Source: Dyadobacter sp. CY323
GTDB taxonomy: Bacteria > Bacteroidota > Bacteroidia > Cytophagales > Spirosomataceae
Length of the DNA stretch: 64,000 bases
Direction: 5' to 3'
Assembly: GCF_021390245.1 (NCBI RefSeq)
Contig: NZ_JAJUXH010000003.1
Coordinates: 124,001 to 188,000 of the forward strand
Under the pieces are notes generated by a model. It searched no databases, was not told the DNA's origin, and saw only the letters and a program-made list of their open reading frames with translations. Positions 55,043 to 63,139 of the stretch are shown in pieces. Position 1 is the first letter of the stretch, and each line of letters begins with the position of its first letter. Both the position numbers and the translations under genes were made by a program.

Positions 55043-55774
55043 ATGAAAAAGATCTTGCTACCCCTCAACCGGCTGTCGCAAACCGCATTTCTTACATTTT
55101 TGCTTCTGTATTGCATTAACATCCAGGCTCAGGATTTTGAAATGCTTTCATTTAAACCCCTGTTTAACGGCAAAAATCTGAATGGCTGGGTAGATGTTAA
55201 TACTTCAAAAGAAACCTGGAAAGTGAAGAATGGAACGCTGATCTGCTCCGGTAAACCGATTGGAGTTATGCGGAGTGATCGCCAGTACGAAAATTTCATT
55301 CTGGAAGTCGAGTGGAAACACATGGAGGCGGGTGGAAACTCCGGCGTATTTATATGGAGCGAAGGCACTCCCCAGGAGCACGATCCGCTGACAAAAGCCA
55401 TTGAGGTTCAGATGCTGGAGCTCGATTATGCTAAACTACACAATGTAACCGACGATTACGTACACGGCGAGCTGTTCCCGACGATGGGAATGACGGCAAT
55501 ACCGGATAACCCACGTGGTATAAGAAGCAAATCTTTAGAAAAACGCGCCAAAGGAAAAGGCGAATGGAATAAATATGTGGTCGTTTGTGTGGACGGAACC
55601 GTGAAACTGTCGGTTAATGGAAAGTTTGTTAACGGATTGCGGGCCTCCGAGCGCAAGCGTGGCTATATCTGCCTGGAAGCCGAAGGTGCCGAGATACATT
55701 TCCGCAATATCCGTATCCTGGAACTTCCGGATGGAATCACCTCAGCAGCGCAAACGGCTCCATTAGTACCGTGA
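55043..55774 (+). CDS. DUF1080 (3-keto-disaccharide hydrolase-like) protein
   Basis: The 243-aa protein has a signal peptide ([14 protein letters not shown]) and a concanavalin-like DUF1080 domain from about residue 35: [36 protein letters not shown] and a C-terminal [11 protein letters not shown]. Members of this family hydrolyse 3-keto-glycosides or bind glycans; the substrate is not clear here. It ends 52 nt upstream of the DUF2520 gene on the same strand. Confidence 0.88.
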   Translation: MKKILLPLNRLSQTAFLTFLLLYCINIQAQDFEMLSFKPLFNGKNLNGWVDVNTSKETWKVKNGTLICSGKPIGVMRSDRQYENFILEVEWKHMEAGGNSGVFIWSEGTPQEHDPLTKAIEVQMLELDYAKLHNVTDDYVHGELFPTMGMTAIPDNPRGIRSKSLEKRAKGKGEWNKYVVVCVDGTVKLSVNGKFVNGLRASERKRGYICLEAEGAEIHFRNIRILELPDGITSAAQTAPLVP

Positions 55775-55826
55775 TTTGCTTAGTTGCCTTTCAACCAATA
55801 ACTTACTGCATGATCAATTTTTCTGC

Positions 55827-56630
55827 ATGAAAATCTCCTTCATTGGTTCCGGAAATGTGGCATGGCATCTTGCCCAGGCATTTGAGGATGCCGGTCACTG
55901 GATTTGTGAAGTTTACAGCCGTGACACCCAAAAGGCGCGCCAGCTGGCGTCAACCTTATACGATACCAACATTCAGCCGGACCTGAATTTCTCGGATAGC
56001 GAAGCCGAGATCATCGTGATCGCCGTGAGTGACGACGCCATTGAAACGGTTCTTGAACGTGTCGTTCTGCCAGAAGGAGTTATTCTCGTACACACCTCGG
56101 GCACGAAATCGCTGGCTGAATTTCAGAACCTGGTGGAAATTTATTCCGACGTATACGTGCATACCGGCGTTTTTTATCCACTTCAGACTTTTACCAAAGA
56201 AGTCGAAATGGATTATAAAGAATTACCTTTTTGTATCGAGTCGAAAAATGAGCTGATTGAGAATAAGCTGATCCAGCTGGGTCAAAGTGTGAGTGATAAT
56301 GTAAACAGAATGGATTCCGATGAACGGTTCATTCTGCATGTCGCGGCAGTTTTTGCCAGTAATTTCACCAATTACATGCTTACCATTTCCCACGATCTGC
56401 TTGATCGCGAGCAGCTAAGTTTTGATCTACTCAAACCATTAATCCAAACCACCATTTACAAAGCCATGCTTTCCAACGACCCGGCTCTCGGACAAACCGG
56501 CCCGGCCCGGCGGGGAGACTGGAAAACGACGGGCAGACATCTCGAATACCTGCAGGAAACAAATGAAGACTGGACGGAGATTTACAGGCTTATGACGGAC
56601 AAGATCCGCAACTTCTATATTTCAAAATAA
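55827..56630 (+). CDS. Rossmann-like and DUF2520 domain protein
   Basis: The 267-aa protein has an N-terminal NAD(P)-binding motif (KISFIGSGNVAWHLAQAFED) and a C-terminal helical DUF2520 domain (VAAVFASNFTNYMLTISHDL). It resembles reductases such as pyrroline-carboxylate or ketopantoate reductase, but its substrate is unknown. I start at ATG 55827; the frame runs upstream to 55776 without family-like sequence. The KdsC-like gene follows after 64 nt. Confidence 0.9.
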   Translation: MKISFIGSGNVAWHLAQAFEDAGHWICEVYSRDTQKARQLASTLYDTNIQPDLNFSDSEAEIIVIAVSDDAIETVLERVVLPEGVILVHTSGTKSLAEFQNLVEIYSDVYVHTGVFYPLQTFTKEVEMDYKELPFCIESKNELIENKLIQLGQSVSDNVNRMDSDERFILHVAAVFASNFTNYMLTISHDLLDREQLSFDLLKPLIQTTIYKAMLSNDPALGQTGPARRGDWKTTGRHLEYLQETNEDWTEIYRLMTDKIRNFYISK

Positions 56631-56663
56631 TGAGAACCCGCGCCGACCGGGAAAAAGTTAGCC

Positions 56664-56671
56664 TATATTTG
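56664..56671 (+). promoter_or_regulatory. possible -7 element before the KdsC-like gene
   Basis: TATATTTG fits TAnnTTTG 24 nt before the ATG. No TTG lies at the expected distance, so this is weak. Confidence 0.3.
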
Positions 56672-56694
56672 CAGGATTCACTATATATCAACCT

Positions 56695-57216
56695 ATGGAT
56701 TCTGAATTAACTCAGCGCTTCGAACGCATTACTACCTTTATCTTCGACATTGACGGCGTCATGACCGACGGGAGTGTGATTGCTTTGGAAAGTGGCGAGC
56801 AACCGCGCATTTTCAATGTAAGAGATGGTTATGGCATAAACCGGGCCGTGAAAATGGGCTACCGGGTTGCTATTATTTCCGCTCAGAATCAGTTAGGAGT
56901 CCGCAAAAGACTTGAATACCTGGGAGTTAGCGATATTTTCATCGGCACTTCCCCGGACGGAAAACTGCCCGTTTTTAAAAAATACCTAGCAGAAACCAAT
57001 CTCACCGAAGACGAAATTGTGTTCATGGGCGACGATCTTCCCGATTATGAAGTGATGCGTACCAACGTCCTGGCTGCATGTCCCGCCGATTCAGCGGAGG
57101 AAATTCTTGCGTTATCGGATTACATTTCACCAAAAAACGGTGGCCGTGGCGCAGTTCGCGATCTGATCGAGCAAGTGATGAAGGCGCAGGGAAAATGGAT
57201 GGCGTGGTTCGAATAA
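56695..57216 (+). CDS. kdsC: HAD-IIIA phosphatase, KDO-8-phosphate phosphatase-like
   Basis: The 173-aa protein is a small HAD hydrolase with the nucleophile/acid pair D18 and D20 in FIFDIDGVMTDG, a Ser motif in VAIISAQNQLG, the Lys in SPDGKLPVF and the final acidic motif MGDDLPDYEVM. This is the KdsC architecture, which removes phosphate from KDO-8-P in lipopolysaccharide synthesis. The symbol is given by family; other sugar-acid phosphatases look alike. Confidence 0.85.
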   Translation: MDSELTQRFERITTFIFDIDGVMTDGSVIALESGEQPRIFNVRDGYGINRAVKMGYRVAIISAQNQLGVRKRLEYLGVSDIFIGTSPDGKLPVFKKYLAETNLTEDEIVFMGDDLPDYEVMRTNVLAACPADSAEEILALSDYISPKNGGRGAVRDLIEQVMKAQGKWMAWFE

Positions 57217-57229
57217 TCGAAGGTATTAG

Positions 57230-58345
57230 GTGGAAAAAAAGCGTTACTTCCCAAATCTGAATGGCATTCGTTGCATTGCGGCACTTCTGGTTATTTTTCA
57301 TCACCTTGAACAGGCCAAACATGCCTTAGGAATTGCAAACCTGTACGAATCTCCAATCATACAGCATGCCGGCCGACTTGGGGTTGGCCTTTTCTTTGTA
57401 CTGAGCGGTTTTCTGATCACTTACTTATTACTGGAAGAACGGGGGCTGTTTGGAAATGTAGATACCAAAAAATTCTATCTGCGAAGGATCTTTCGGATCT
57501 GGCCGATTTACTTCCTCATTATCGGCTTATCGTTTTTCGTTTTTCCTCATTTCAGCATTTTCGATTACCCCGGAACCGAAGAGAAGCTGCACGTTAATCT
57601 GGCTGAAAGGCTTACACTGCTCATTCTTGTCCTGCCCAACTACGCTTTCGTATTATACGATTTACCTTATTGGTGCGCGCAAACCTGGTCGATCGGCGTC
57701 GAGGAACAGTTCTATTACCTCTGGCCCTGGCTGATTAAATATCCTAAAAGACGCATTCCGATCATCCTTTTCTTCCTTGCATTAACTGCCGGACTTCTCT
57801 TTTTGGGCATCCATTTCATCAATCCTTCCGAAGAAATCAAGGAAGCGATGATCTCCACTTTTTTGGGACAGTTCCGGATCCAAACCATGGCGCTCGGGGG
57901 ATTTTGCGCGTGGCTGGTTTATAAAAACAAAACACGGGTACTCGAAGTGATCTTCCGAAAAGATCTCCAAATCGCTGCCTATCTGGTATTAATCGCATTG
58001 TTTTTCTCCGGCGTGCATTTCACTGGTTTTCTGGAAGTATATGCGGTTTTCTTCGCCTTTTTTGTTTTGAACGTTTCCTGCAACCCCAATACCATTATTA
58101 GTCTCGCAAATCCCATTATAGACCATCTTGGGAAAATATCGTACGGACTTTACCTCTACCATGTGGCCGTGATTGTGGTGGTGATTAATTTGCTAACCGC
58201 ATACTCACCGAAATGGGAAGGACCCGTGTACCAAATTGCTCTTTACTCACTCAGTGTCGCGGGCTCCGTGCTGGTGGCATCACTCTCCTACTCGTACTTC
58301 GAAAAACCGTTGCTTGCTTTCAAGGACAGGAAATTTGGCAGGTAA
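57230..58345 (+). CDS. acyltransferase family 3 membrane protein
   Basis: The 371-aa protein has about 10 membrane segments and the acyltransferase-3 start YFPNLNGIRCIAALLVIFHH with the catalytic-type histidine, then RLGVGLFFVLSGFLITYLLL and FYLRRIFRIWPIYFLIIG. Such proteins O-acetylate lipopolysaccharide, peptidoglycan or secreted polysaccharides. It begins at GTG 57230, 13 nt after the KdsC-like gene, which fits a role in surface glycan modification. It faces the deacetylase gene at an 11-nt gap. Confidence 0.9.
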   Translation: MEKKRYFPNLNGIRCIAALLVIFHHLEQAKHALGIANLYESPIIQHAGRLGVGLFFVLSGFLITYLLLEERGLFGNVDTKKFYLRRIFRIWPIYFLIIGLSFFVFPHFSIFDYPGTEEKLHVNLAERLTLLILVLPNYAFVLYDLPYWCAQTWSIGVEEQFYYLWPWLIKYPKRRIPIILFFLALTAGLLFLGIHFINPSEEIKEAMISTFLGQFRIQTMALGGFCAWLVYKNKTRVLEVIFRKDLQIAAYLVLIALFFSGVHFTGFLEVYAVFFAFFVLNVSCNPNTIISLANPIIDHLGKISYGLYLYHVAVIVVVINLLTAYSPKWEGPVYQIALYSLSVAGSVLVASLSYSYFEKPLLAFKDRKFGR

Positions 58346-58356
58346 TCGTACATAAG

Positions 58357-59184
58357 CTATTTTGTTTCAACCAACTCCGACATCGTGTAGAATTTTAGCT
58401 TCTGGCGATTTGCTTCTTTAAGTATCTTTTCAAGAAATGCCACGCTAAATCCATATTCGCCGTTTTCCGGAGCTTTATACAATGGTTCGTGCCCAAACAG
58501 CATGAGTGTAGTATTCGTATTTTTAGCTTTTCCGATGGCTTCATTCATTTCCGCATTAGAGAGCCCCGCATCCGTATCGATCAGCAAAGCATCCACATTT
58601 TTTTCTCCATCAAAAGAATAGTAGATCCAGTTCATTAGCCTCGGAGCTAATGCATAAATCTGGTAACCAAATAGTTGCCTTCTCGAAACAGCGACATCCC
58701 GCAGCATTTTAAATCCATTTGCAAATAGTACCGAATCTACCTGATCATTATGATTGCCGCCCGGATGTGCATACGACCGAGGTTTAAAACCTGCCGCCGC
58801 CATATATTTCATTCCAGGTTCCAATTCCATTTCCGCATATTTCGCCGGCCCGAACGCTCCGATCAATTCCGTCGATTTCCCATGGTTCGTACTGTGGAAA
58901 CCGATTTCATGGCCATCTTTTTCAAGTTGTTTTAATTTAGAAATTTCATCCTTCGACAAGCTGTCCGGACACGTAATGAAAAAAGTGACTTTTGCCTGAT
59001 ATTTTTGAAAAAGTGGCCTTAATGCATACCATTCATCGATAAAATGATCATCAAAAGAAATGGCGATCCCGCTTTTTTCGTGATTTTCCACGTCTTGCAC
59101 ACAACCTGTAAATGCGAGCGCAAACAGTACAAAAGCAAATGGAGCTGAGAGAAAAAGGACGGATCTTAACGACAGGTATTTCAA
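58357..59184 (-). CDS. polysaccharide deacetylase family lipoprotein
   Basis: The 275-aa protein has a lipoprotein signal ending LALAFTGC and a NodB-like domain: IAISFDDHFIDEW with the metal Asp, the His pair in GFHSTNHGKS, and AHPGGNHND. This arrangement deacetylates N-acetyl sugars in peptidoglycan or exopolysaccharide. It is shorter at the C-terminus than secreted chitin deacetylases. It is convergent with the acyltransferase gene and divergent from sbcD. Confidence 0.88.
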   Translation of the reverse strand: MKYLSLRSVLFLSAPFAFVLFALAFTGCVQDVENHEKSGIAISFDDHFIDEWYALRPLFQKYQAKVTFFITCPDSLSKDEISKLKQLEKDGHEIGFHSTNHGKSTELIGAFGPAKYAEMELEPGMKYMAAAGFKPRSYAHPGGNHNDQVDSVLFANGFKMLRDVAVSRRQLFGYQIYALAPRLMNWIYYSFDGEKNVDALLIDTDAGLSNAEMNEAIGKAKNTNTTLMLFGHEPLYKAPENGEYGFSVAFLEKILKEANRQKLKFYTMSELVETK

Positions 59185-59231
59185 TACTTCCGGGCTGAAA
59201 ATGTTATTTTCGCTAAATTAATCACACAAAA

Positions 59232-60452
59232 ATGAAAATCCTCCATACCGCCGATTGGCATATTGGTAAAAAACTCGATCTCCATTCCCGGCTCGATGAG
59301 CAGCGAGAAGTATTGGAAGAGATTTGTGAAATAGCCGAACGCGAAGCAGTGGATGCAGTCGTGATCGCGGGGGATCTGTTCGATAATTTTAATCCATCCT
59401 CCGAAGCTACCGAGCTTTTATACAGCACATTATACCGACTTTCGGCAAATGGGACCCGGGCAGTGATAGCCATTGCAGGAAACCACGATTCTCCCGAACG
59501 CATTCAGGTACCCGACGCATTAGCGAAAGTTTGCGGGATTCTGTTTGTGGGTTTTCCAAATACCGAAGTCAAACCTTTCTGCACGCAAGGCCAGGTTGAG
59601 ATTGTAACAACGGCCAGAGGTTTCATCGAAATCAAACTTCCAAAAAGCGATTTTCCATTGCGGATCTTACATACACCTTATGCAAATGAGCAACGGCTGA
59701 AAACGTTTCTAGGCGTGGAAGATTCGGAAGAAGCATTGCGTTTGCATTTGCAGGCACACTGGCAGGAACTCGCGGACATGTACCTGGACGACAAGGGTTT
59801 TAATATGCTGGCTACCCATTTGTATGTCATGCAAAAAGGCGGTCCGATGCCGGAGGAACCGGACGATGAACGACCGATCCTGCATGTGGGCGGGGCTCAG
59901 GCCATTTACACCGAAAATTTCCCAAAACAGGTGCATTACATTGCGCTGGGCCATTTACACCGGTATCAGGTTATTGATAAAAATCCTGCGCCGACAGTCT
60001 ATTCCAGCAGTCCGCTGGCTTATAGTTTTTCAGAAGCAAACCAGACGAAATTCGTTGTGCTAATCGAGGCGGAGGCGGGAAAACTGCAAAGCTATCGTCC
60101 AATTGAACTTTTGAAAGGCAAAAAACTAAGAAGAAAAAGCTTTCACAACATCGACGAAGCGATATCCTGGCTGCACGAGCACGCCGATGACCTGATCGAG
60201 CTCACGATTGTCTCTGACAATTACCTCGAAGCAACGGATAAAAAACGGTTGATGGAAGCGCACCCGGGCATTATTCAAATCATCCCTCAAATTAAAAAAC
60301 AGCAGGATGCCGAAAATGCTGCCGAAATCGATCTTTCGCTCAGTATGGAAAAGCTGTTTCAGGAATATTTCAAATCCAAAAACAAAGGTCAGGAACCTTC
60401 CGAAGGCTTGATGGATGTTTTCCGGGAAGTTTTGGGAACCGAATCTGAATAA
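59232..60452 (+). CDS. sbcD: exonuclease SbcCD subunit D
   Basis: This is the Mre11-type nuclease subunit that with SbcC opens DNA hairpins and trims blocked ends. The 406-aa protein has all phosphoesterase motifs: TADWHIGKKLD, VIAGDLFDN, AIAGNHDSPER, LATHLYV and ALGHLHRYQ, which hold two manganese ions. The C-terminal capping domain follows. SbcC, usually adjacent, is not here: a terminator and a convergent gene follow directly. Confidence 0.96.
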   Translation: MKILHTADWHIGKKLDLHSRLDEQREVLEEICEIAEREAVDAVVIAGDLFDNFNPSSEATELLYSTLYRLSANGTRAVIAIAGNHDSPERIQVPDALAKVCGILFVGFPNTEVKPFCTQGQVEIVTTARGFIEIKLPKSDFPLRILHTPYANEQRLKTFLGVEDSEEALRLHLQAHWQELADMYLDDKGFNMLATHLYVMQKGGPMPEEPDDERPILHVGGAQAIYTENFPKQVHYIALGHLHRYQVIDKNPAPTVYSSSPLAYSFSEANQTKFVVLIEAEAGKLQSYRPIELLKGKKLRRKSFHNIDEAISWLHEHADDLIELTIVSDNYLEATDKKRLMEAHPGIIQIIPQIKKQQDAENAAEIDLSLSMEKLFQEYFKSKNKGQEPSEGLMDVFREVLGTESE

Positions 60453-60456
60453 AAGC

Positions 60457-60489
60457 AAAAGGCAGACATTAATAAAATGCCTGCCTTTT
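60457..60489. terminator. bidirectional terminator between sbcD and the DksA-like gene
   Basis: The arms AAAAGGCAG and CTGCCTTTT pair, extended by CATT / AATG across one mismatch, with a short loop. A T-run follows on both strands. Confidence 0.75.
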
Positions 60490-60505
60490 CTCTCACCTAA
60501 ATTTC

Positions 60506-60889
60506 TTAGCTAGCTCTTCTCAACTTTGCCTCAATAGTCTGCTGCGTGTGTGGTACAATGCGAAGACGTTCTTTCGGGATCAGTTTGCCAGTATCAATGC
60601 AAATGCCGTAAGTTCCGTTTTTAATGCGAACCAGCGCATTTTCCAGCTGAATGGAGTACTTCTGTAAACGCGCCGCCAATTGGCTCAAATTCTCGCGCTC
60701 ACTTGCATCTGCACCATCTTCAACCAGCTTTGCGGAACCAGCGGTAATGTCAGTCCCACTGTCGTTTTTCTTGCTGAGTCCTCCTTTAATATAATTAAGC
60801 TCACTCATTGTTGCGTCTAGCTTTCCACGAATAAGCTCTTCAAATTCCCTCAATTCCTCCTCCGAGTATCTTGTGCGTTCTTCCTGCAT
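60506..60889 (-). CDS. DksA/TraR family protein without the four-cysteine zinc finger
   Basis: The 127-aa protein has a helical coiled-coil N-terminus (EELREFEELIRGKLDATMSE) and the C-terminal DksA-type segment RIKNGTYGICIDTGKLIPKE then RIVPHTQQTIEAK. Classical DksA has four zinc cysteines; only one remains here (GICID). Cys-poor DksA relatives are common in Bacteroidota. A role in binding the RNA polymerase secondary channel is possible but not shown. Confidence 0.88.
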   Translation of the reverse strand: MQEERTRYSEEELREFEELIRGKLDATMSELNYIKGGLSKKNDSGTDITAGSAKLVEDGADASERENLSQLAARLQKYSIQLENALVRIKNGTYGICIDTGKLIPKERLRIVPHTQQTIEAKLRRAS

Positions 60890-60933
60890 AATCTAGATTG
60901 AATTTTGTTATTATCAAGGAGCGTTTTAAAGTA

Positions 60934-60941
60934 CAAAAGTA
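60934..60941 (-). promoter_or_regulatory. possible -7 element of the DksA-like gene
   Basis: TACTTTTG on the minus strand fits TAnnTTTG 45 nt upstream of the start. No TTG is seen at the right spacing. Confidence 0.35.
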
Positions 60942-61031
60942 CTAGTATTCTGCCTATTTGTGAATAATATAATGTCAATAAACACTTTATTTAAAGAACT
61001 AATTATCGCAGATCCCGGAGAGTATAATGTA

Positions 61032-61066
61032 ACAAAGCCACTACCCGATTTAGGAAATGGCTTTGT
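61032..61066. terminator. hairpin downstream of pdhB
   Basis: A 9-bp perfect stem (ACAAAGCCA / TGGCTTTGT) with a 17-nt loop lies 17 nt after the pdhB stop. The T-run is strong on the plus strand and weak on the minus strand, so efficiency for pdhB is uncertain. Confidence 0.5.
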
Positions 61067-61083
61067 TTTTAGGTATTTCGCAC

Positions 61084-62064
61084 TTATTTGTAAAGAACAG
61101 ATTTGACAGCTTCCACAACGCGTTTCACGTTTGGCAAGATTTCTTCGATCAGCGTCGGTGCATAAGGAAGCGGCACATCGCGGTTCGTAACCCGGATCAC
61201 CGGCGCATCCATATAATCGAACGCATGACGCTGAATGTGATAAGTCACCTCCGTCGAAATCGACGCCAGCGGCCACGCTTCTTCAACGATTACGCAACGA
61301 TTGGTTTTCTTAACCGATTCAATGACAGCAGGATAGTCGATCGGACGAACTGTTCTCAAATCGACAACTTCTACATCAATGCCTTCTTTTTCCAATTGCA
61401 GAACGGCCGGCATAACCACGCGCGGGATCATTTTACCAAAGGAAACAATGGTAACATCCTTACCCTGACGTTTCACATCCGCTTTTCCGAGCGGAATGAG
61501 ATATTCTTCTTCCGGAACCAGCATTTTATCTCCATACATCACCTCCGATTCCATGAAAATAACCGGGTTATTGTCACGGATCGCAGACTTCAAAAGTCCT
61601 TTTGCATCGTATGGATTGGCCGGTACAACTACTTTTAAACCAGGTGTATTGGCATACCAGTTTTCAAAGTTCTGAGAATGTTGCGCACCAAGCTGGCCTG
61701 CATTACCCGTTGGCCCGCGAAAAACGATCGGACAACCGTACTGGCCCGCCGACATCGAAAGAATTTTGGCAGCGCTGTTGATGATCTGGTCGATCGCAAC
61801 GAGAGAGAAGTTGAAAGTCATGAATTCAACGATCGGGCGAAGTCCGTTTCCGGCAGCTCCCACCGCAATCCCCGCAAAACCAAGTTCTGCAATGGGCGTA
61901 TCAATCACACGTTCAGGACCAAATTCGTCCAGCATTCCCTGGCTGGCTTTGTATGCACCGTTATATTCGGCAACTTCTTCACCCATCAAAAAAATACTCT
62001 TGTCAAGGCGCATCTCTTCCGACATTGCGTCGCGAATGGCATCTCTGAATGCTAATTCTTTCAT
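61084..62064 (-). CDS. pdhB: pyruvate dehydrogenase E1 component subunit beta
   Basis: This is the beta chain of the alpha2beta2 E1 of the pyruvate (or a related 2-oxo acid) dehydrogenase complex, 326 aa. The thiamine-diphosphate-binding region (GMLDEFGPERVIDTPIAELG) and MTFNFSLVAIDQIINSAAK are typical, as is GPTGNAGQLGAQHSQNFENW. The C-terminal transketolase domain has VDLRTVRPIDYPAVIESVKK. The alpha chain and E2 are not adjacent, a split arrangement usual in Bacteroidota. Confidence 0.95.
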   Translation of the reverse strand: MKELAFRDAIRDAMSEEMRLDKSIFLMGEEVAEYNGAYKASQGMLDEFGPERVIDTPIAELGFAGIAVGAAGNGLRPIVEFMTFNFSLVAIDQIINSAAKILSMSAGQYGCPIVFRGPTGNAGQLGAQHSQNFENWYANTPGLKVVVPANPYDAKGLLKSAIRDNNPVIFMESEVMYGDKMLVPEEEYLIPLGKADVKRQGKDVTIVSFGKMIPRVVMPAVLQLEKEGIDVEVVDLRTVRPIDYPAVIESVKKTNRCVIVEEAWPLASISTEVTYHIQRHAFDYMDAPVIRVTNRDVPLPYAPTLIEEILPNVKRVVEAVKSVLYK

Positions 62065-62263
62065 TCGTAATTTTATAATATTTAAATCTTAGAAGAAACC
62101 ACCGCAAAACGCTGAATCTGTTAACCGCGCGGTTACATTAAAAGAGGTTATGTATACTAATTTAAAAACGTCAGGTAAAATTAGAGAAACACGGTCAATT
62201 CTCAAATTCTTTCAAAAAACCATTCTCTTAAAAAACCCGTTCAAATCTTCCCGTTATCAGGCA

Positions 62264-63139
62264 TTAGATTGGGATTACATCTACTTCTACCTTTAATGTA
62301 TGCTTTCCGTAACTGAATATGATGCCTTTCAATGGCGGCACATCGCTATAATCTCGCCCCCAGGCAGTTACAATGTGCCTTTCTCCGGGTACAACGTTAT
62401 TTGTAGGATCAAAATCACACCACCCGTAATCCGGGATGAAAACCGAGATCCAGGCGTGCGAGGCGTCTGAACCCTGCAACTTGGATTTTCCAGGAGGTGG
62501 TAAAGTTTCCAGGTAACCGCTCACATACCTGGCTGCAAATCCAAAACTGCGGATACACGCGATCGCCAAATGTGAAAAATCCTGACAAACACCCTTTCTG
62601 GCCGCCAGTACTTCTTTTATCGGCGTATTCACGGTCGTAAAGTCAGGCACAAAATCGAACTCCGTGTAAATCTTCGTACAAAGCAACCTCACGCATTCAT
62701 AAAGCGGCAACTGATCCTGAAAACAGGCTTCGGCAAAAGCAGTGATCTCCGTATCCCACCGCACCTGCGGACTTGGCAGCATGTATTCCAGTAAAGAGAT
62801 TTTGAGATTGCGATCCGTCAGAAGCCTGCGCCGTGCCGCCTCACAGGTTATTTCAGAAGGCATAAATAACGATCCGGTATTTTCAGCAAACCTCTCCACA
62901 ATGCCCGTTGTTAAAACGGTTAGGTTTTTGTGTGGCGAATGAAGCGAAAAATAATGCGTTGTATTTCCGTAAAAATCGGTTCGTTTTACGATCTGCGATG
63001 GTTCCGGCGTAATGTTTATTGTAAATTCCTGGCAGATCTGGTTAGGCAGCGTTCGAGGCGCCAGACAAAGCAGGCTCTGATAATTGTTCACCGCCTGCGC
63101 GTATTTATACTCCGTCTTATGGACAAGCCTATATCTCAT
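62264..63139 (-). CDS. transglutaminase-like cysteine peptidase family protein
   Basis: The 291-aa cytoplasmic protein has the bacterial transglutaminase N-terminal beta domain (RYRLVHKTEYKYAQAVNNYQ) and the transglutaminase core with Cys in AARKGVCQDFSHLAIACIRS, His in SDASHAWISVFI and Asp in WCDFDPTN. I start at ATG 63139 (MRYRLVHKTEY); an ATG at 63163 lies further inside the upstream gene. It overlaps the alpha-E gene by 11 nt. Such pairs commonly sit with a circularly permuted ATP-grasp gene; the biochemical role is not established. Confidence 0.9.
   Translation of the reverse strand: MRYRLVHKTEYKYAQAVNNYQSLLCLAPRTLPNQICQEFTINITPEPSQIVKRTDFYGNTTHYFSLHSPHKNLTVLTTGIVERFAENTGSLFMPSEITCEAARRRLLTDRNLKISLLEYMLPSPQVRWDTEITAFAEACFQDQLPLYECVRLLCTKIYTEFDFVPDFTTVNTPIKEVLAARKGVCQDFSHLAIACIRSFGFAARYVSGYLETLPPPGKSKLQGSDASHAWISVFIPDYGWCDFDPTNNVVPGERHIVTAWGRDYSDVPPLKGIIFSYGKHTLKVEVDVIPI

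Noticed and set aside
61057-61638. 193-aa plus-strand ORF opposite pdhB
   Set aside because: His/Arg/Asn-rich antisense of a conserved gene with no homologous character.
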